NCBI GenBank assembly: GCA_036674765.1
Contig: JARVKI010000012.1
Coordinates: 434,001-498,000, forward strand
Length of the DNA stretch: 64,000 nt
Direction: 5' to 3'
Origin: Seiridium cupressi
Lineage: Eukaryota > Ascomycota > Sordariomycetes > Amphisphaeriales > Sporocadaceae
Shown in pieces: positions 47,819 through 60,252 of this stretch (positions are counted from its first letter, which is position 1; every line of letters starts with the position of its first letter). The position numbers and the translations under genes were made by a program. The notes beneath the pieces are model-generated. The model had not been told where the DNA came from. It made no database searches and saw only the letters and a program-made list of their open reading frames with translations.

Positions 47819-49279
47819 TTTGGGAGCGAAATGCGAACTTGACAACAGGAGTCTCTGGGTTTGAGGTTTCTACCACCAGTTTATACGCCAGAAACCCGGC
47901 GACGGTGATGGGAGTTTGATGGCGGCGTGAAGTGTAGGTGCTTGGTGCCGATAGCAGGCCCCCGGGGTTAGGGTTATCAGACGACCTAAGCTTTTGTTTA
48001 CCTGCTAGGTACCCTCTTGTGTTAAGCCAATCAGTGAGCCTGAGTGAGGTTGGCGGTGGAGCACGGACTTTGGGAGTGCTTCCCATGAAACTTCGCTTTG
48101 TCACGTCGAAGCTTAAGAATATGCGTGTAGAATGAAGAGGCCGAGAGCCAGGTCGTCGAAACCTTTCCCCAAAGCGCCGATGCCTGATGAAGAGCAAGCA
48201 TTCCTTGTTCTGCTTCACGCCGAAGCCAATCTTGTCTAAGCGCTGCAGTAATATAGTATCACTTTGAACCACAACTGCCAGGCATTTATGTTGACCACCG
48301 TGCAAGGTAGAAAACTTTCGAGGATACGTGGGAACGGCAGGATAACGCAGGGGTTCTTTGCTCAAGGCCCTTACGGCAAACAGAAGAAATGCCCATGTGT
48401 ATCAAGAACAATACATAGCACGATCCTATAGTATTACGTGGCTTTGCGAGTAGATGAATATGATCAGAACTCAGTGTAACTCGACTGGGGATATCTGTCA
48501 TGTAACTAATTCAGTACCCAATGTTCTAGAAAGTGGCTAAGTTTAGCATATATGGATATTGGAAGGGGAAAGGGTGGGGGTTGGCCATCTTGAGCGCCAG
48601 ATTCCACTAAGAACAGGGCTGCAATAAATGAACTGCCGCGTCTTTACAGCTTCTAAGACGCGGTTGCTGTGGGCATTCCCAAAGAGGCCTAACCTACTAC
48701 CTAGTGGCTGTCTCCTTTCCTGTGCATTCATGCATTTTCTGGTTGCCATACGTATGCAGAACGACGCTACAGGCTACAGCTCTCCCATTTCCCTGCTGCG
48801 AAGATATTGGTCTAGTTAAGCCTTCAGAAGGGGAAGCTTGCTTAGTGCGCCGACAACGACACGTCTTCGCTCAACTTTTTTCCTGTCGTCACAATCGCTT
48901 GTCTCCCACACCCCCAATCAAACGAGCGACACTGCGGCATTCATCTTTTCTTGCCTTCACGTCGTTTTAGCTGCAGCGACACTGGAATTGGCGGTTTGGA
49001 TCTTTTCCTAAAGCTACTAAGCTTGCACTGGACGTTTTGGAGTTCGGATGCTTTAAGGGCTCTACCACGAACGTCAGCCAGGGCACCCGTTGTTACTGTC
49101 ACCGTCCTCCCAGCTCACCTTCTTGACTGTCGCCGGCCACGAAGGCTTCGACGAGTCCGATTCATACATTCACTGCGACGAAAAACTCCATCTAGAGCCC
49201 ACCTCAGCCCCCGACAAGTCGATACCACACGTCGATTGTACATTCTTTCACCCCTGCAGCTACTCGCTAATCTGTCACC
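47819..49279. other. Divergent intergenic region (telobox protein / GDT1)
   Basis: 1.46 kb between divergent starts. It contains the TTAGGGTTA element near the telobox gene and a C-rich leader before GDT1. Open frames overlapping the leader (48951-49283 and 49090-49458) begin at TTG, not ATG, so I do not call them. Confidence 0.5.
47964..47976 (+). promoter_or_regulatory. Telomere-like TTAGGGTTA promoter element
   Basis: GGGGTTAGGGTTA contains one full TTAGGG unit and the start of a second. It sits 146-158 bp upstream of the ATG of the putative TTAGGG-binding protein gene. It is a candidate autoregulatory site; the link is inferred from position. Confidence 0.5.
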
Positions 49280-50879
49280 ATGAGGCAAAGACAAGCGCGG
49301 CTCCTGCTGCTCCTCCTCTCAGCCCTTGCGCTCGCATCCTCTTCACTAGATACCACATCAAATGCTGCCGACGACTCCATCAGCGGCTCCGGCAAAGCCA
49401 AGTACGATGTTGGGACCAAGGATGCTCCTGTGGATGGCAAGGATGGAAAGCCACATGATGGCCCCTTCGTCGACACCAAGACGACTGAGACGTCAGGCTC
49501 GAAAAAAGAACTACCGATACTGCAGGTTATCATTCCCGACAAGTCTGCAAAGAGCAAGGATGCGACCGATGCTGATGGTGTTATGGATGACCCCCTCCAT
49601 CAGCCACCCAAGAAGGGTACTACAGGCACAGAAGGCGGCGTGACCGAAAAGGACAAGGCCAGAAAAGTAGCGGAGAGTAAGACGGGAGAAAAGGTCGAGA
49701 AGGTTCCCGAGACACCCAAGGAGGCACCACCTTTGCCCCAGAGCGAGCAGGAGAAGATTATCAGCGACAAGGACATCACCTCTACGGATAAGTCGAAGGG
49801 ATCCAGGATCGATCCGCATCTAGATCACTACGATGTTGCCGGGTTAGAGAAGCCGGTAGATTTACCCGACAAGACCGTTGATAGACCGAACCCCATCCCC
49901 CACTCCGCTGCCAAAGATCATCTCGATGTTTCGAAACCTGCAAAGTCGACACCGAAAAAGGACTGGAAGGAAGATGCAGACGAAGGCGGCGAGGGCTTAA
50001 TCCAGCCTTTCCACTCCTTCATTCTGTCACTGGCTATGATCTTGGTTTCTGAGATCGGCGACAAGACCTTCCTCGTGGCCGCGCTCATGGCTATGAAGCA
50101 TGACCGGATGTTGGTCTTCTCGGCAGCCTATGGTGCTTTAGTGGTCATGACAGTCCTCTCCGCTGTTCTTGGTCATGCGGTCCCTACCCTCATTCCCAAG
50201 AAGTTCACTTCATTCCTCGCCGCTGGACTGTTCTTGGTTTTCGGAGTTCGACTGCTCCGGGAGGGTATGGCTATGGACCCCAACGAAGGTGTTTCCGCCG
50301 AGATGCAGGAGGTGGAGATGGAGCTTCAAGAAAAGGAGCACCAGGCCATGAAGCAAGGCCGCCGACGATCATCAATCACTCCCTATGCCGTGGAAGGCGG
50401 CTATGGTCGTACCCGCAAGTCCAGATCGCAATCGCGCTTTCCCACTCCTCCCCGCAGCCCCTCGACGTCCCCAGGCAGAAGTCCCTCTCCGCGTGGTGGA
50501 TTGGTGGGCAATGTGGGCGCAGGAATGTCCAATCTCTTCTCCTTGTTGCTCAGCCCGGCCTGGGTTCAGACTTTTGTCATGACCTTCTTGGGAGAGTGGG
50601 GCGACCGCAGTCAGATCGCAACTATTGCCATGGCTGCCGGCCAAGACTACTGGTGGGTGACCCTGGGAGCAATGGTCGGACACGCTTGCTGCACAGGCGT
50701 CGCCGTGCTCGGCGGTAAGGCCATTGCAGGAAAGGTCAGCTTGAAGATTGGTAAGTGGTCAGCTCAAGGGATACATGTGCCAGGTTTCATACTGACTCTC
50801 ATCTCTAGTCACTGTCGGCGGTGCTGTCGCCTTCTTGGTCTTTGCCTTCATTTATTTCATTGAGGCCTTCTATGCGTAG
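49280..50879 (+). CDS. GDT1: GDT1/TMEM165 family (UPF0016) cation transporter
   Basis: Golgi-type Ca2+/Mn2+ transporter that supports Mn-dependent glycosylation. Exons 49280-50750 and 50809-50879 (513 aa). Residues 1-21 form a signal peptide (RLLLLLLSALALA). A charged, disordered luminal segment (about 25-240) follows, much longer than in yeast Gdt1. Two family signatures E-x-G-D-[KR]-[TS] are present, EIGDKT (about 257-262) and EWGDRS (about 438-443), each in a block of three helices. They are separated by a Ser/Arg-rich cytosolic loop. The last membrane helix (GGAVAFLVFAFIYFIEAF) needs the final exon; the 58-nt intron interrupts the helix bundle. Confidence 0.94.
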
Positions 50880-52356
50880 AGCATCCTACGTGCTGTATCG
50901 GTCCGCCGAGCTCTTTACAGTTTTGGCACGTCTGGTTCCTATATGTAATTATAACTCCGGAGGGAGGTTCGCGTAAAGCAGAACAAACCGGGGGAACAAC
51001 GGACTGCATGGTGCATTGGCGGAGTTTGGAATAAATATGCTTACAGAAGGGCATACTGCTCTGATTCGCCTTGGGCCTTGTGTATGATAATCGCAAAGGA
51101 GGGGCACTCGAAAAAAGGTGAACGGCCTGAGACCGACGCAATTTACAAGACGTTCAATCAAGTCTGTTAAAATTTTCTAGAATGAGACCCGGAGATCAAG
51201 GTCTGTTCTTCTTGGGCAAATGAGTCAGTGACAGGTATATCTATAATTACATTCTAGCCCGTGGTTTGAGCCAGTAAATACTCAATTGACACTATCCATG
51301 TTGGCGTCAATTCAAACGCCCAATTTCAGCTTGCAGCCCTGCCCGCTAAGATTGTCCACCACTGTCCGCCAACGGTTTATATATGCATTATATCTTTTTG
51401 ATATAGCAGCTGCTTTCTCAATCGCAGACCTCAACTATAAACAGACCCGAAGACATTTCCGTCTATATCGGATATTCCCGTCCGCTCACATACCGGCATT
51501 TCCTAGTGGCTAGCATGACGTCCGGATCACGATGTCAAGAACGAGCAAGCCTTGTGGCACAGATAGAAGCAGCTGGAAAGGAAACACGGAGTCCGGCCGG
51601 GTAATCGGTTTGCTTGGTCTTAGTCGAGTGATACAAAGGTGAGTTTGCAGCTTTGGAGGTCGAGTAACGTTTTGCCAAGGGAAGGAACACCTAACATAAT
51701 GGTCACAATGCCAGCCCGAGGAATCATTTTATTTAACTTCTAGTCAAATAGGTTGCAGCAATTATTTTCAACCTCCCGCTCTTGCAGGGTGTCAAAAAAT
51801 GTGTAAGTGATGACGTTGAGTTACGGGGCCATTCTGGTGTAAATGGAGTGAGGCTATGGCCCGATTCCAGCATGAGGCGCCCTGTCAACCTCCGTAAGTT
51901 AGACCCCGCGGGGTTCCCTTGGTAAGTCCGGAAGCATATTTAAGGACGTACTGCCTGGCAGCCTGCATTTAACAAATTTGAGGGCGAGCAGCGAGCGTCA
52001 GACAAGGAACTTTTGAATTTGTCATCCACAGCTAAGAATTGTTATCAGTAAATTGATGACTGCAGGAGCCGAAGCAAGTTGCACGACGCTGTACCCTCAG
52101 GGAAAATTGTCTATAATATCCGACCCCGCATCCCCCAATACTCGCGAACGAATACCCCGAACTATTTCCAACTACCCGCCAGCGACAGACAGCTCTTCCG
52201 AGCGAGATTATACAGGCCGACAAGCTTCGCAAGGACCGGTCCGACCCATCCGTGTGCTGAAAGCAATCGGTCCCGATTCCCTTGCCCTCGTTGCCATCTC
52301 GTGCGACAGTGCCCTCTTGCTCCAGCCCGCCAGTTTCCCTGCTTATATCGGCCACC
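50880..52356. other. Intergenic region
   Basis: No supported gene in 1.5 kb. Open frames near 51.3 kb and 52.1 kb are short, and the latter lie in the leader of the mutarotase-like gene and run into it in other frames. Confidence 0.45.
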
Positions 52357-52972
52357 ATGTCGCAGCTCTGGCAGCCCACGTCCCCCACAGCTGAGAATGC
52401 GCCGCCGAGTCCTCCGCGACTAGCCTCCGAAAAGGACTCGACACGCCAGCGCAATCCCGGCCGGCGTGTTGCGCAGATTGTCAAACTGAAGCCGGAGCAC
52501 GTGGCGGAATACAAGAAGTGCCACGCTGCTGTCTGGCCCGACGTCCTGAAGCAGATTAAGGAGTGCAACATAGTTGATTGTAAGTTTACAATGCTTGAAC
52601 CCTGAAACCTGGCAATGTCGAAAGCGCGCACCTTCTCCATGTAGCCCGACTCCTAGTCCGGTCTCGAATCGCTAACATTTGCGGTTCAGACAGCATCTTC
52701 TGGGACGACGCCAGTGGCATTCTCTTTGCTAATTTCAAGTATGTCGGATACGACTATGCAGGTGACATGGAGAAGATGGCCGAGAACCCCAAGGTGCGCG
52801 AATGGTGGAAGATGACCGATGAGATGCAAGAAGTAAGACTGTCACAGCCCGATCCTGCCATTCACCACCCGGCTAACAGGTGCTTCAGAGTTTGGTGCCA
52901 GGCGCAAAGAGCAGTGAGTCCGGTGAGCCTTCGTGGTGGAAGGGGCTCGAGGAGGTCTTCTACAACCCTTGA
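52357..52972 (+). CDS. L-rhamnose mutarotase family protein
   Basis: Exons 52357-52579, 52690-52832 and 52889-52972 (149 aa). Introns are 110 and 56 nt. The dimeric ferredoxin-like fold of this family interconverts the alpha and beta anomers of L-rhamnose. The core begins at about residue 33 (RRVAQIVKLKPEHVAEYKKCHAAVWPDV), with the conserved Tyr and His of the catalytic helix. It continues with YSIFWDDASGILFANFKYVG, then KMTDEMQESLVPG, and ends with WWKGLEEVFYNP, matching the usual C-terminal Met/Phe-rich end. The first 32 residues are Pro/Ser-rich and absent in bacterial RhaM. No rhamnose pathway gene is nearby, so the physiological substrate in this fungus is open. Confidence 0.9.
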
Positions 52973-53076
52973 AACCTAGACCAGCACGGAACGTTCAACC
53001 GGAGCCCGTAGCAAAGCAACAAAATGATCTTCCTTGTCATGTGGTCCTTTGTAGTGTCTCCCGAACGGACCTCGAA

Positions 53077-53694
53077 TTACCTGAAACTCCCGAATAAGCC
53101 CCCGAATATGCTTCCACTGCCGCCGCCTCCTCTTCCGCCGTGTCTCCTGGCCTCGTTTCTTATCCACTCCTCAAGCCATTGGCGGTCGGCCAGCTTTCGC
53201 GCGTCCATAGTCTTGGTTTCGACCTGCGCCTCGCCCGCATCGATGCTGAGCAGCGTCGGGATGCTTGTGATCATGTACCTCATGCCCAGGCCGTCCGACA
53301 TGATGTCTGGACAGTCGTACTCCACGGTGCAGTAGTGGACGCCGCCCTCGGCCTCGCCCACGCCGGACTCGACAAGCTCCGCCAGCAGCGGCGATACTAC
53401 CTTGCAGGTTGCGCACCAATTGGTCGTCCAGAGGGTGATCAGAGGCTTGCGCGCTGACGAGGAGAGCAGGATGTTGGTATGTAGGTCATCGGGACGGCGG
53501 ACACTAGAGAGGTGCTTGTTAGTCAATGCCAAGCATTAAGAAATATGAGTTACGGTAGAGACCACGTACGCGTTGTGAACTAGATTCTGGCCCTTGCACC
53601 GCCCTGATGCAGAGAACGTCCTCCGCGAAGGGGCAATCGCGGCCTTCGAGACGAGGGCGGGCCTGAGAGCGGTCCGTATTAGCGGGTATCGCAT
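53077..53694 (-). CDS. Mitochondrial thioredoxin-like protein
   Basis: Minus-strand exons 53694-53570 and 53503-53077 (183 aa), intron 66 nt. The first about 35 residues (MRYPLIRTALRPALVSKAAI) are basic and hydroxylated, a likely mitochondrial transit peptide. The thioredoxin fold has the redox pair in WCATC (C72 and C75), a variant of the classical WCGPC, and the cis-proline loop TSIPT. The C-terminus is Gly-rich with a phenylalanine-containing tail. The CATC active site would shift redox potential from that of a standard thioredoxin. It ends 104 bp from the stop of the mutarotase-like gene, so the two transcripts may overlap at their 3' ends. Confidence 0.87.
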
Positions 53695-54326
53695 TTCGAC
53701 ACGTCAATTGGGTTAAAAGCCCGGTATTATAGCTGCTCCGTGAGGGAAGACTTCGCTGCAAAGATAATCGAATGAAGAAACGGAAGTAGGAGAGGTCGAG
53801 CTCTGAGCTTTGGTGATGCGGTACTAGTGTTGAAGCTTCCGGGAGCAAGAAGCTCGGCGCTGGAAAGTGCAGATGACGCCGCAGAGAGTTGGCGCTACAG
53901 CTGGGCCCACTCGAACCTTCAGGGGTCCTGTGTTCGGGAGCCCTCGAAGCCTGAAGGCCCTGGACGATGCAACATTACCTCCTGTCCAGCCACAAACACT
54001 CGAACTCGCTCGTATTGGTGTGTCGCTGTAGACCATGCCTGTGTTCTCAAGTACGCGAGATGCTATAGAGACCTAGTGTAGGGGATCTTGGACACAATAA
54101 AATGCGATTCATCTGTCTATCAGAACGAAGGAAAGCCATCTACTCCAATACACCGTACCAACTGTCTAAGTTGTATGCTGACAGGTCAAACGTACTCATG
54201 CTGGAAACCGAAGCAGTTGGAACGCCGGTCTAAATGCTCCACCATTCAGCATGGTCTAAATCCGTGTAGCAATCAGAAAACCATCCCAATCATGACGCAG
54301 GTGCTATTCCAACGATATCCAATTGC
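53695..54326. other. Intergenic region
   Basis: No supported gene in 630 bases between the thioredoxin-like start and the MFS transporter stop. Confidence 0.5.
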
Positions 54327-56783
54327 CTAGAACTTCTCCATCAAGTTCCTTCTCACAGTCCACATCCTCGCTCTCTTTCCATAGATGTACATTGGGATGG
54401 TCGAGAAGATGAAAATCAACTGAATGACGCCGATCCATATGAAGACTGTCTTTGAACCGTCATGCTCAAGCCATCCGGTCACGAACAAGCTGAAGATCAG
54501 ACCGTGGAAAATGTTCTTGCTGAAATTCAGCGTGACCAGCGCCTCTCCAGCATATTGGCGGTAGCTGTCAACACAGAATGTGATTGACGTGGTAGATCCA
54601 AGCGAGCATCCGAACGACACAATACCAAAGAACACCGTGGGTACGATCCAGTGATCGTTGACGTTGGCAGACCATCCGAATCCCATGAGTCCAATGACTG
54701 TCGTGACGGCAATGGGCGCTGCCATGACCAGACGGAACTCGGGCTCGTATAGACCACCGTTGCGGCGTGCCATGGCCTTGACAATCACGTCGCTGACGCG
54801 GCCAGCAACTGCTGTGCCGAGAATCCCGCCGATGAACGGTGAGATGTACACCAGACCCGTGGCGAGAGCACCGAACTTGTACGAGCCCTGACGGTAGATG
54901 ATGGCAACCGATTCAGATATCACGATGAGCCAACCGATAGAACAGGCATAGATGGCCGAAGACCAGAGGACGGCTGGGTAAGCAAATAGGACGAAGGGTC
55001 GGAGTGCCACTTTCCACCACTTGTCATTGTTGAGCCTGCCGTGATAGATACGGAGTTGTTGCGAAAAGGACTTTGGTGGCGCCTCGCGCAAATTATGGGT
55101 GTAAGCCTGCCCCTTGGTGACCACATGTGTAAGTGAGAGCTTTTCACTTTCAGTATCAGACCTTGCATTCCCTGCCTCAACACGGGAGATCTGATCATCC
55201 TGTCGTACGGGTTCCTCTGGTCTTCCGAAATAGCCTTGTCGAGTTTCCTCCTGGCGCGTTGAGTTGGATCTTCCGAGTTCAGGGCCCGTGAACGCGGTCT
55301 TTGCTGGGGTCGAACTCGAAGGTGACAATGTGATGTTACCACCCTTCAAGTCGGTGCCCTCAGTGCTCGCCGCAGTGTGTGTCCCGTGGGCATGAGCCTC
55401 TGGTTGATCAACGACCGTATTGCCCGCGGCTCCCTGGGCGTGAGTACCCGAGGCCTCTTCGACATTTGGCGCGAAGCCAACGTGAACATTCTTTTGACGA
55501 TGGTGTTGGGACAGTGCTGGTGAAGGTAGATCCTCAAGCTTTTCATGATGAAGGTCCAGTTGAGCACCCTCGGTCCCAGGAGTAGGATTTTCTCCATGCT
55601 GGGTTACCTGGGCGATCACATTTCGCGATGACCTTCTACTGAAGAAGCTAGGTCGCTTGGTAGGTTTTCGAACTTTGGGGAGAGGAGACCTGTCCCAGAA
55701 TGTTTCGGGCACAAGCAAGTATATAAGAATACCCGAAAAGCCAACTATAATTGCCACAATCCTATGTTTATCCATCGGTTAGTGACTGCAAGTTGAAGAT
55801 GCTGATTGATGCGGCTTACCAAAAGGCCCATCGCCACCCCAGGCTCTGAATGACTGCTGCACTGACCAGCGGAACTAGGTTCTTTCCTCCGAGGAGCAGA
55901 AGAGTATAGATGCCGATTCTGAATGCTCTCTCATGCAAAAAGAAAATCTCGGCGATGGTAGCAGAAGGCAAGCACTCGACAGGGCTAACTGCGATGCCCT
56001 GAACAATTCGAGCTAAGAGTAGTGAGATGAAATTTGGTGAAAGAGCACACCACACAGTGGCCAGTATCCAGAGGATGGCACCAAATAAATAGACTGGGCG
56101 CTTCCCATAAAGGATTGCCGTAGGCGAAAAGATGACAGAGCCAATGCCGAGACCCATCATATAGAGACCCGTAGTAAGAGAGACTTGGGAGACGGGGACA
56201 TGGAGGTCTAGGCGGATCAGTTAGCTCTTGTATCTCATGGTAGCTTGTAAGGTAATAAAGCTCACCTTCTGCAACATTCGTGAAGCCCGCTGCGATTAGA
56301 GGGGTGATGCCACCTCCGATCATGCAATAGAGTCCAAGGGAGAGCAAAGCAGAATCTCTCCGCCAAACCGCCCAATTAAGGGGGTCATTATGTGAGTCAT
56401 CTGGTTGAGGCTCGAGGATTATCTGGCCATCGTTGGTCATCTTTTTGTCCTCCTGAACCGCGTGTGGAGGTTCAGGCACGCCTGTTGGCAGCGAGGAATG
56501 GGAAGTTCTTGCTGGAGCATTGCGCAGACCCAGTGGCTCATTACGGCCCTTGGCAAGAAGTAGAACAGAGCCTACACAAGATAATTAGTGAGGGAGCGTC
56601 ACAAAGCTTCGCAAGAGACCACTTACCCGGAACCTCAATAGTTTCCCTGTCGTTCAGCATTCCCATGTTCCACATCGAGCTCGGTAACTTCTCTGCTGGA
56701 CCCGGGGACTCCTCGTCCACGGCGGATTTCCTCGAGAACATCCCTTGCCATGGGCGCCGAGGGGGCGCCGTCGCTTGCGCCAT
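54327..56783 (-). CDS. MFS transporter of the DHA1 type
   Basis: Major facilitator permease, 761 aa, minus-strand exons 56783-56627, 56571-56266, 56207-55820 and 55761-54327; introns 55-58 nt. After a cytosolic N-terminus, the first helix bundle starts with WAVWRRDSALLSLGLYCM. The bundle includes the A-like loop YGKRPVYLFGA and the R-rich motif LGWRWAFW just before helix 6. A very long central loop (about 305-470) is disordered and charged. The second bundle carries GRVSDVIVKAMARR. The family exports or imports drugs, polyamines or siderophores; the substrate cannot be read here. Three introns fall in the first half and none in the second. Confidence 0.88.
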
Positions 56784-58464
56784 CTTGTATCTCAGGCCCT
56801 AATACAGCCAACGATGCCACAGACGTTCTGAATTGTTATCCAAAATTTGAACCAAGAGAGACAACCTCGACCCTATTCGTTACGACGCAGCCGACGCGCA
56901 AAAGGACTAATCTAGGCCGTATGCTGTTCAAGACTTGAATGTGAGCACATATGCTTTATGTGAGCATGTTCTGTATGTTGTGGGCGGCGAATAGGGATGA
57001 TTAACGAGTCATGCAGGCATTTGCTAGCTGGATAGCGACTCGTTGATCAGGCTTCGAATTTGCACAGCTCGCTACACCCCCTTTGCTGTTCTATGGTATG
57101 AGTTCAAAAAGGGTCTCTTAGGCAAGCCTTCAAGTCTGCGATAGTATGTATTGGGAGTGGCGGGCGCGCTTGGAGCTAGTTCCTGGCACTTGGTATGAGC
57201 GCAGGTGTACTTGTCAGCACTTCAAAAAGCAACGGTTGGTAAGGAGGTCTGCAGAAGCAATCTCAGGGGCAACGAGAAAGAAGAAGAAAAACGACAGCGC
57301 ATAGATTAGGCCAGGAGAATCGACCGCAGCAATAAAGTGACGACGAAGGATGGCACCGCAAGTCCTAGCACCAAGAATCCTTTCGATCCAGCCACGGTCT
57401 CCTCGAACGTTGCAGCTGCATACCACTTGAATTTCGAGAGGTGGTGTGTCAGAGAGGAGAGAGGTAAAGATTCAAGGCCAGGTATCACTTATAAGTACAA
57501 AAGAGCCTTCAGACAGAGTCCGAGGTGCACAAACAAGGGTCCATACGATCGACGTGGGGTGGTAGATTGATATCTCAAGCGGGATGAGGTGACTGGGGAG
57601 AAGTAGGCCTAACAGAAATACTCCACATAGATTGACCAAACTCCACACTCTTGATAACTCAACTGACCCGCCATGTCAGTCTGGGCTGACAGATCAAGGA
57701 CAGGCGCTCCCTTGATGGCCAATAAGCAGTCCTCTCGTACAAGAAGGGTGTAGTGTTGCTGGAGACGATATAATGCAGCGGTGGTCAGCTGGTGGTGCTC
57801 ACATGCTGGCTGATGTCAACTAGCTGTGCGCCGGTGGACCCTGGTGAGACGAGAACTAAAAGTATGGCGCGTCTGGCGTCGCAGGGAGTTCAGGATGTGG
57901 CATGCAATTGTATATCCAGTCTGACCGCCGGAAAGGGCTCAAGAAACACCAGGAGAAGTCGTTGGATTATACAGTATTTTCTCGTCGAGGGCGCCTTCCA
58001 CAGCAGGACAAGGACCCTGGATTCTGACCAGCCATGCAAGGCATTATGACGCAACCCCAGGGCGACACTCCGCCCAAATTTAGCAGTCCTTGGACGGAAT
58101 CGGCGGTCTAATTCGCTTAGGCCGCGCTCAAGCGTTCGGGTGCCAACGCTGGGCGGGATGCAACACCGAAAATTATTCTGCCGAACCCTTGTGCATAGTG
58201 CATACTGCGGATCGAGTGGCTGCCCCAAACTCGTTGAACCTTTCCAAATCCGTCGTGAATATCCATGATATTAGCAAAGCACATTTTTAAGATCACGATT
58301 CAAACCTACCAGCTGTTGGTGAGATACCTACGAGGTGCAGGTGCCAAGGGCAGTACCCTCATTATATCAGGGATGCTTAACTAGTCGGAGGTCGATCTTT
58401 ACTGCTCACAGGGAATACCGAGCCAGGAAATCCGACCGCCTCACCATTGATAGGGTCTCTAAGC
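56784..58464. other. Divergent intergenic region (MFS transporter / ELP6)
   Basis: 1.7 kb with no supported gene. Several open frames overlap on both strands without domains. Confidence 0.45.
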
Positions 58465-59368
58465 ATGGCATCGCGAGTACCGCCTCTCCTGGAGCCGTAT
58501 CTTGGTCTCCCACCAGAGGCATCCCTCATTGTGCTCACAAGCGTTTTGGGTGCCAGCACGAATTGGCTTGTTCAGCGTTACCTGTGCTCGCTACTGGGGG
58601 ATGCAAGTCGCAAGGCTCCACTCACTGGGGATGAGAACATCGATGCATCGAAAGGTGGCGAAACCTGTGTAGTTCTGGTGAGCTTCATGCGGGACTACGC
58701 ATTCTGGAAGGAGGGAGCGGGCAGACTGGGGCTCGACCTGGAGGGCCTTTCAAAAAAGCACAGGTTCAAATTCGTCGATGGGCTCACCGGCTTATTCTCT
58801 ATGGCAGCGGGCGTGGGGGTGAAGTCGCCAGTAGCAACGCAAACACAACATGTCTTGGGAACTGCTACACTTGATGAACTGGAGCGAGTCGTTCATGGAG
58901 CTCTGCAATCATGTGCAAGCCGAAATGTCGTCCTCATCCTGGACAACCTGGACTTGTTACGCGCGACTGCCGGCAACCAAATTTCAGGGGAGGCACTGAG
59001 AGAAGCCCTTCATCATACCAGAGAGGTGAGGACAATGCTCCAAACACATCGCTTGATGCCATGCACTGATCATATACCCTTAGAATGTTACCTCGACGAT
59101 CATGACACTGGCCGCAGATGAACCACTGGTCTCTACACAAGCCACTTCACTAGAGAAGGACCATGCAGCAGTCACCTTGTCATTGGCACACGAGGCAGAA
59201 ATGGTCATCAGTCTGAGATTGCTCGACACGGGCACGGCGAGAGACGTCAGTGGAGTGCTGCGAATCACGCCTGGGGGAGACGCGACAGGGTTCGTGTCTG
59301 AGGAAAGAGAGTTGCTCTATTTCGTAGGTGGTGACGGAAGCGTCCGGGTTTTCGAACGAGGCCAGTAG
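58465..59368 (+). CDS. ELP6: Elongator complex subunit Elp6
   Basis: RecA-fold subunit of the Elp456 ring of Elongator, which modifies wobble uridines of tRNAs. Exons 58465-59025 and 59084-59368 (281 aa); intron 58 nt, joined as HTREN-VTSTIM. The start MASRVPPLLEPYLGLP matches the fungal Elp6 N-terminus. The strand-helix pattern of the RecA-like core is visible at ETCVVLVSFMRDYAFW, VVLILDNLDLLRATAG and TIMTLAADEP. No P-loop Walker A is visible, as expected for this inactive member. It converges on eL37. Confidence 0.88.
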
Positions 59369-59707
59369 ACCGCAGGCACAACTATCCTATATAACACTGG
59401 CCATACAAGATGCAGCACCGCGAAGTCCCTGGCCTGAGGGCCTTGCACGATCAAAAGCACAGTATCTTGAACGTCTTGACCTTTTTCACTCATTTTCGAT
59501 TCCTTGTCAAGTTGTGTGGACCGGCAATTGTCATGCGTCAGAAAAGCAACCCTGTTCGTATTGCTATAATAACATGCTCGTAAACGGCCGAGATGTCGTT
59601 TGATTCCGTGAACCAGTGCCGAAAGATGCAACCCATTTCACGCCGGACCGCCATTCATTTTCCATGCCTTATCGTTTCGCGAAATGCCACCAAACATCAT
59701 CTACTGC
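59369..59707. other. Convergent intergenic region (ELP6 / eL37)
   Basis: 339 bases of 3' flanking sequence between two convergent genes. No gene or element seen. Confidence 0.5.
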
Positions 59708-60252
59708 TTAAGCCTTCAACGAGCCAGGGCCCCGCGAGTCGGCGGGAACACCAGTCTGGAAACCGTTCTTGAATCGGCGGGAGACGCCCTTGAGGTATCG
59801 CATGCGGCCAGTACCGACGGTCTTTCTGCGCTTGGCCTTCTCGCTCCAGTTGTCTAATCCGGTGGTCAGCTTGTTGTTCAGAGAGCCCAGCGGGTCAATC
59901 TTCAATCCTCCTTCGGTTCGAATCCTCGGGTGGAAATGAATGAGCACATACACTTGCGGGTCTTAGCAGCGGGGTATCCGCAAGAGGCACAGGTGTGCTT
60001 CTGGATGTGAAGAGAGCGGCGACCTGTAATTCGAGTCCCATGTCAGTCCCCCATCGCTGTCGCCAATTGTTGAGAGCGGGCATTCGCTACTGACCACATC
60101 GACGGCACAGAGTGTGCGTCTTGTTGTGACGCTTTCCGAAGCTGGAAGTTCCCTTGGCTATTCCGTCAAGTCAGCATGGTTGATCCCACCCATCGTCCAT
60201 CGATCCAAGCATTCGGCTGTCGTCTTCGTCGGGGCGGAGGGTACGCACTCAT
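59708..60252 (-). CDS. RPL37: 60S ribosomal protein eL37
   Basis: Zinc-ribbon protein of the large ribosomal subunit. Minus-strand exons 60252-60249, 60157-60095, 60023-59952 and 59853-59708 (94 aa). The first coding exon is only four bases, ATG plus one A, which with CC of exon 2 gives MTKGTSS. Introns are 91, 71 and 98 nt. The zinc-binding cysteines are C19, C22, C34 and C37 (LCRRC...CASC). The conserved basic tail [17 protein letters not shown] is intact. A GGTTCGAATCC sequence in the third intron resembles a tRNA B box but has no matching A box or stem. Confidence 0.94.

Noticed and set aside
48951..49283. 110-aa frame whose stop overlaps the GDT1 start (ATGA)
   Set aside because: It starts with TTG and has no ATG in good context, so I do not regard it as an upstream open reading frame.
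59905..59930. GGTTCGAATCC resembling a tRNA B box
   Set aside because: It lies within an intron of eL37, and neither an A box nor stem pairing can be found upstream.
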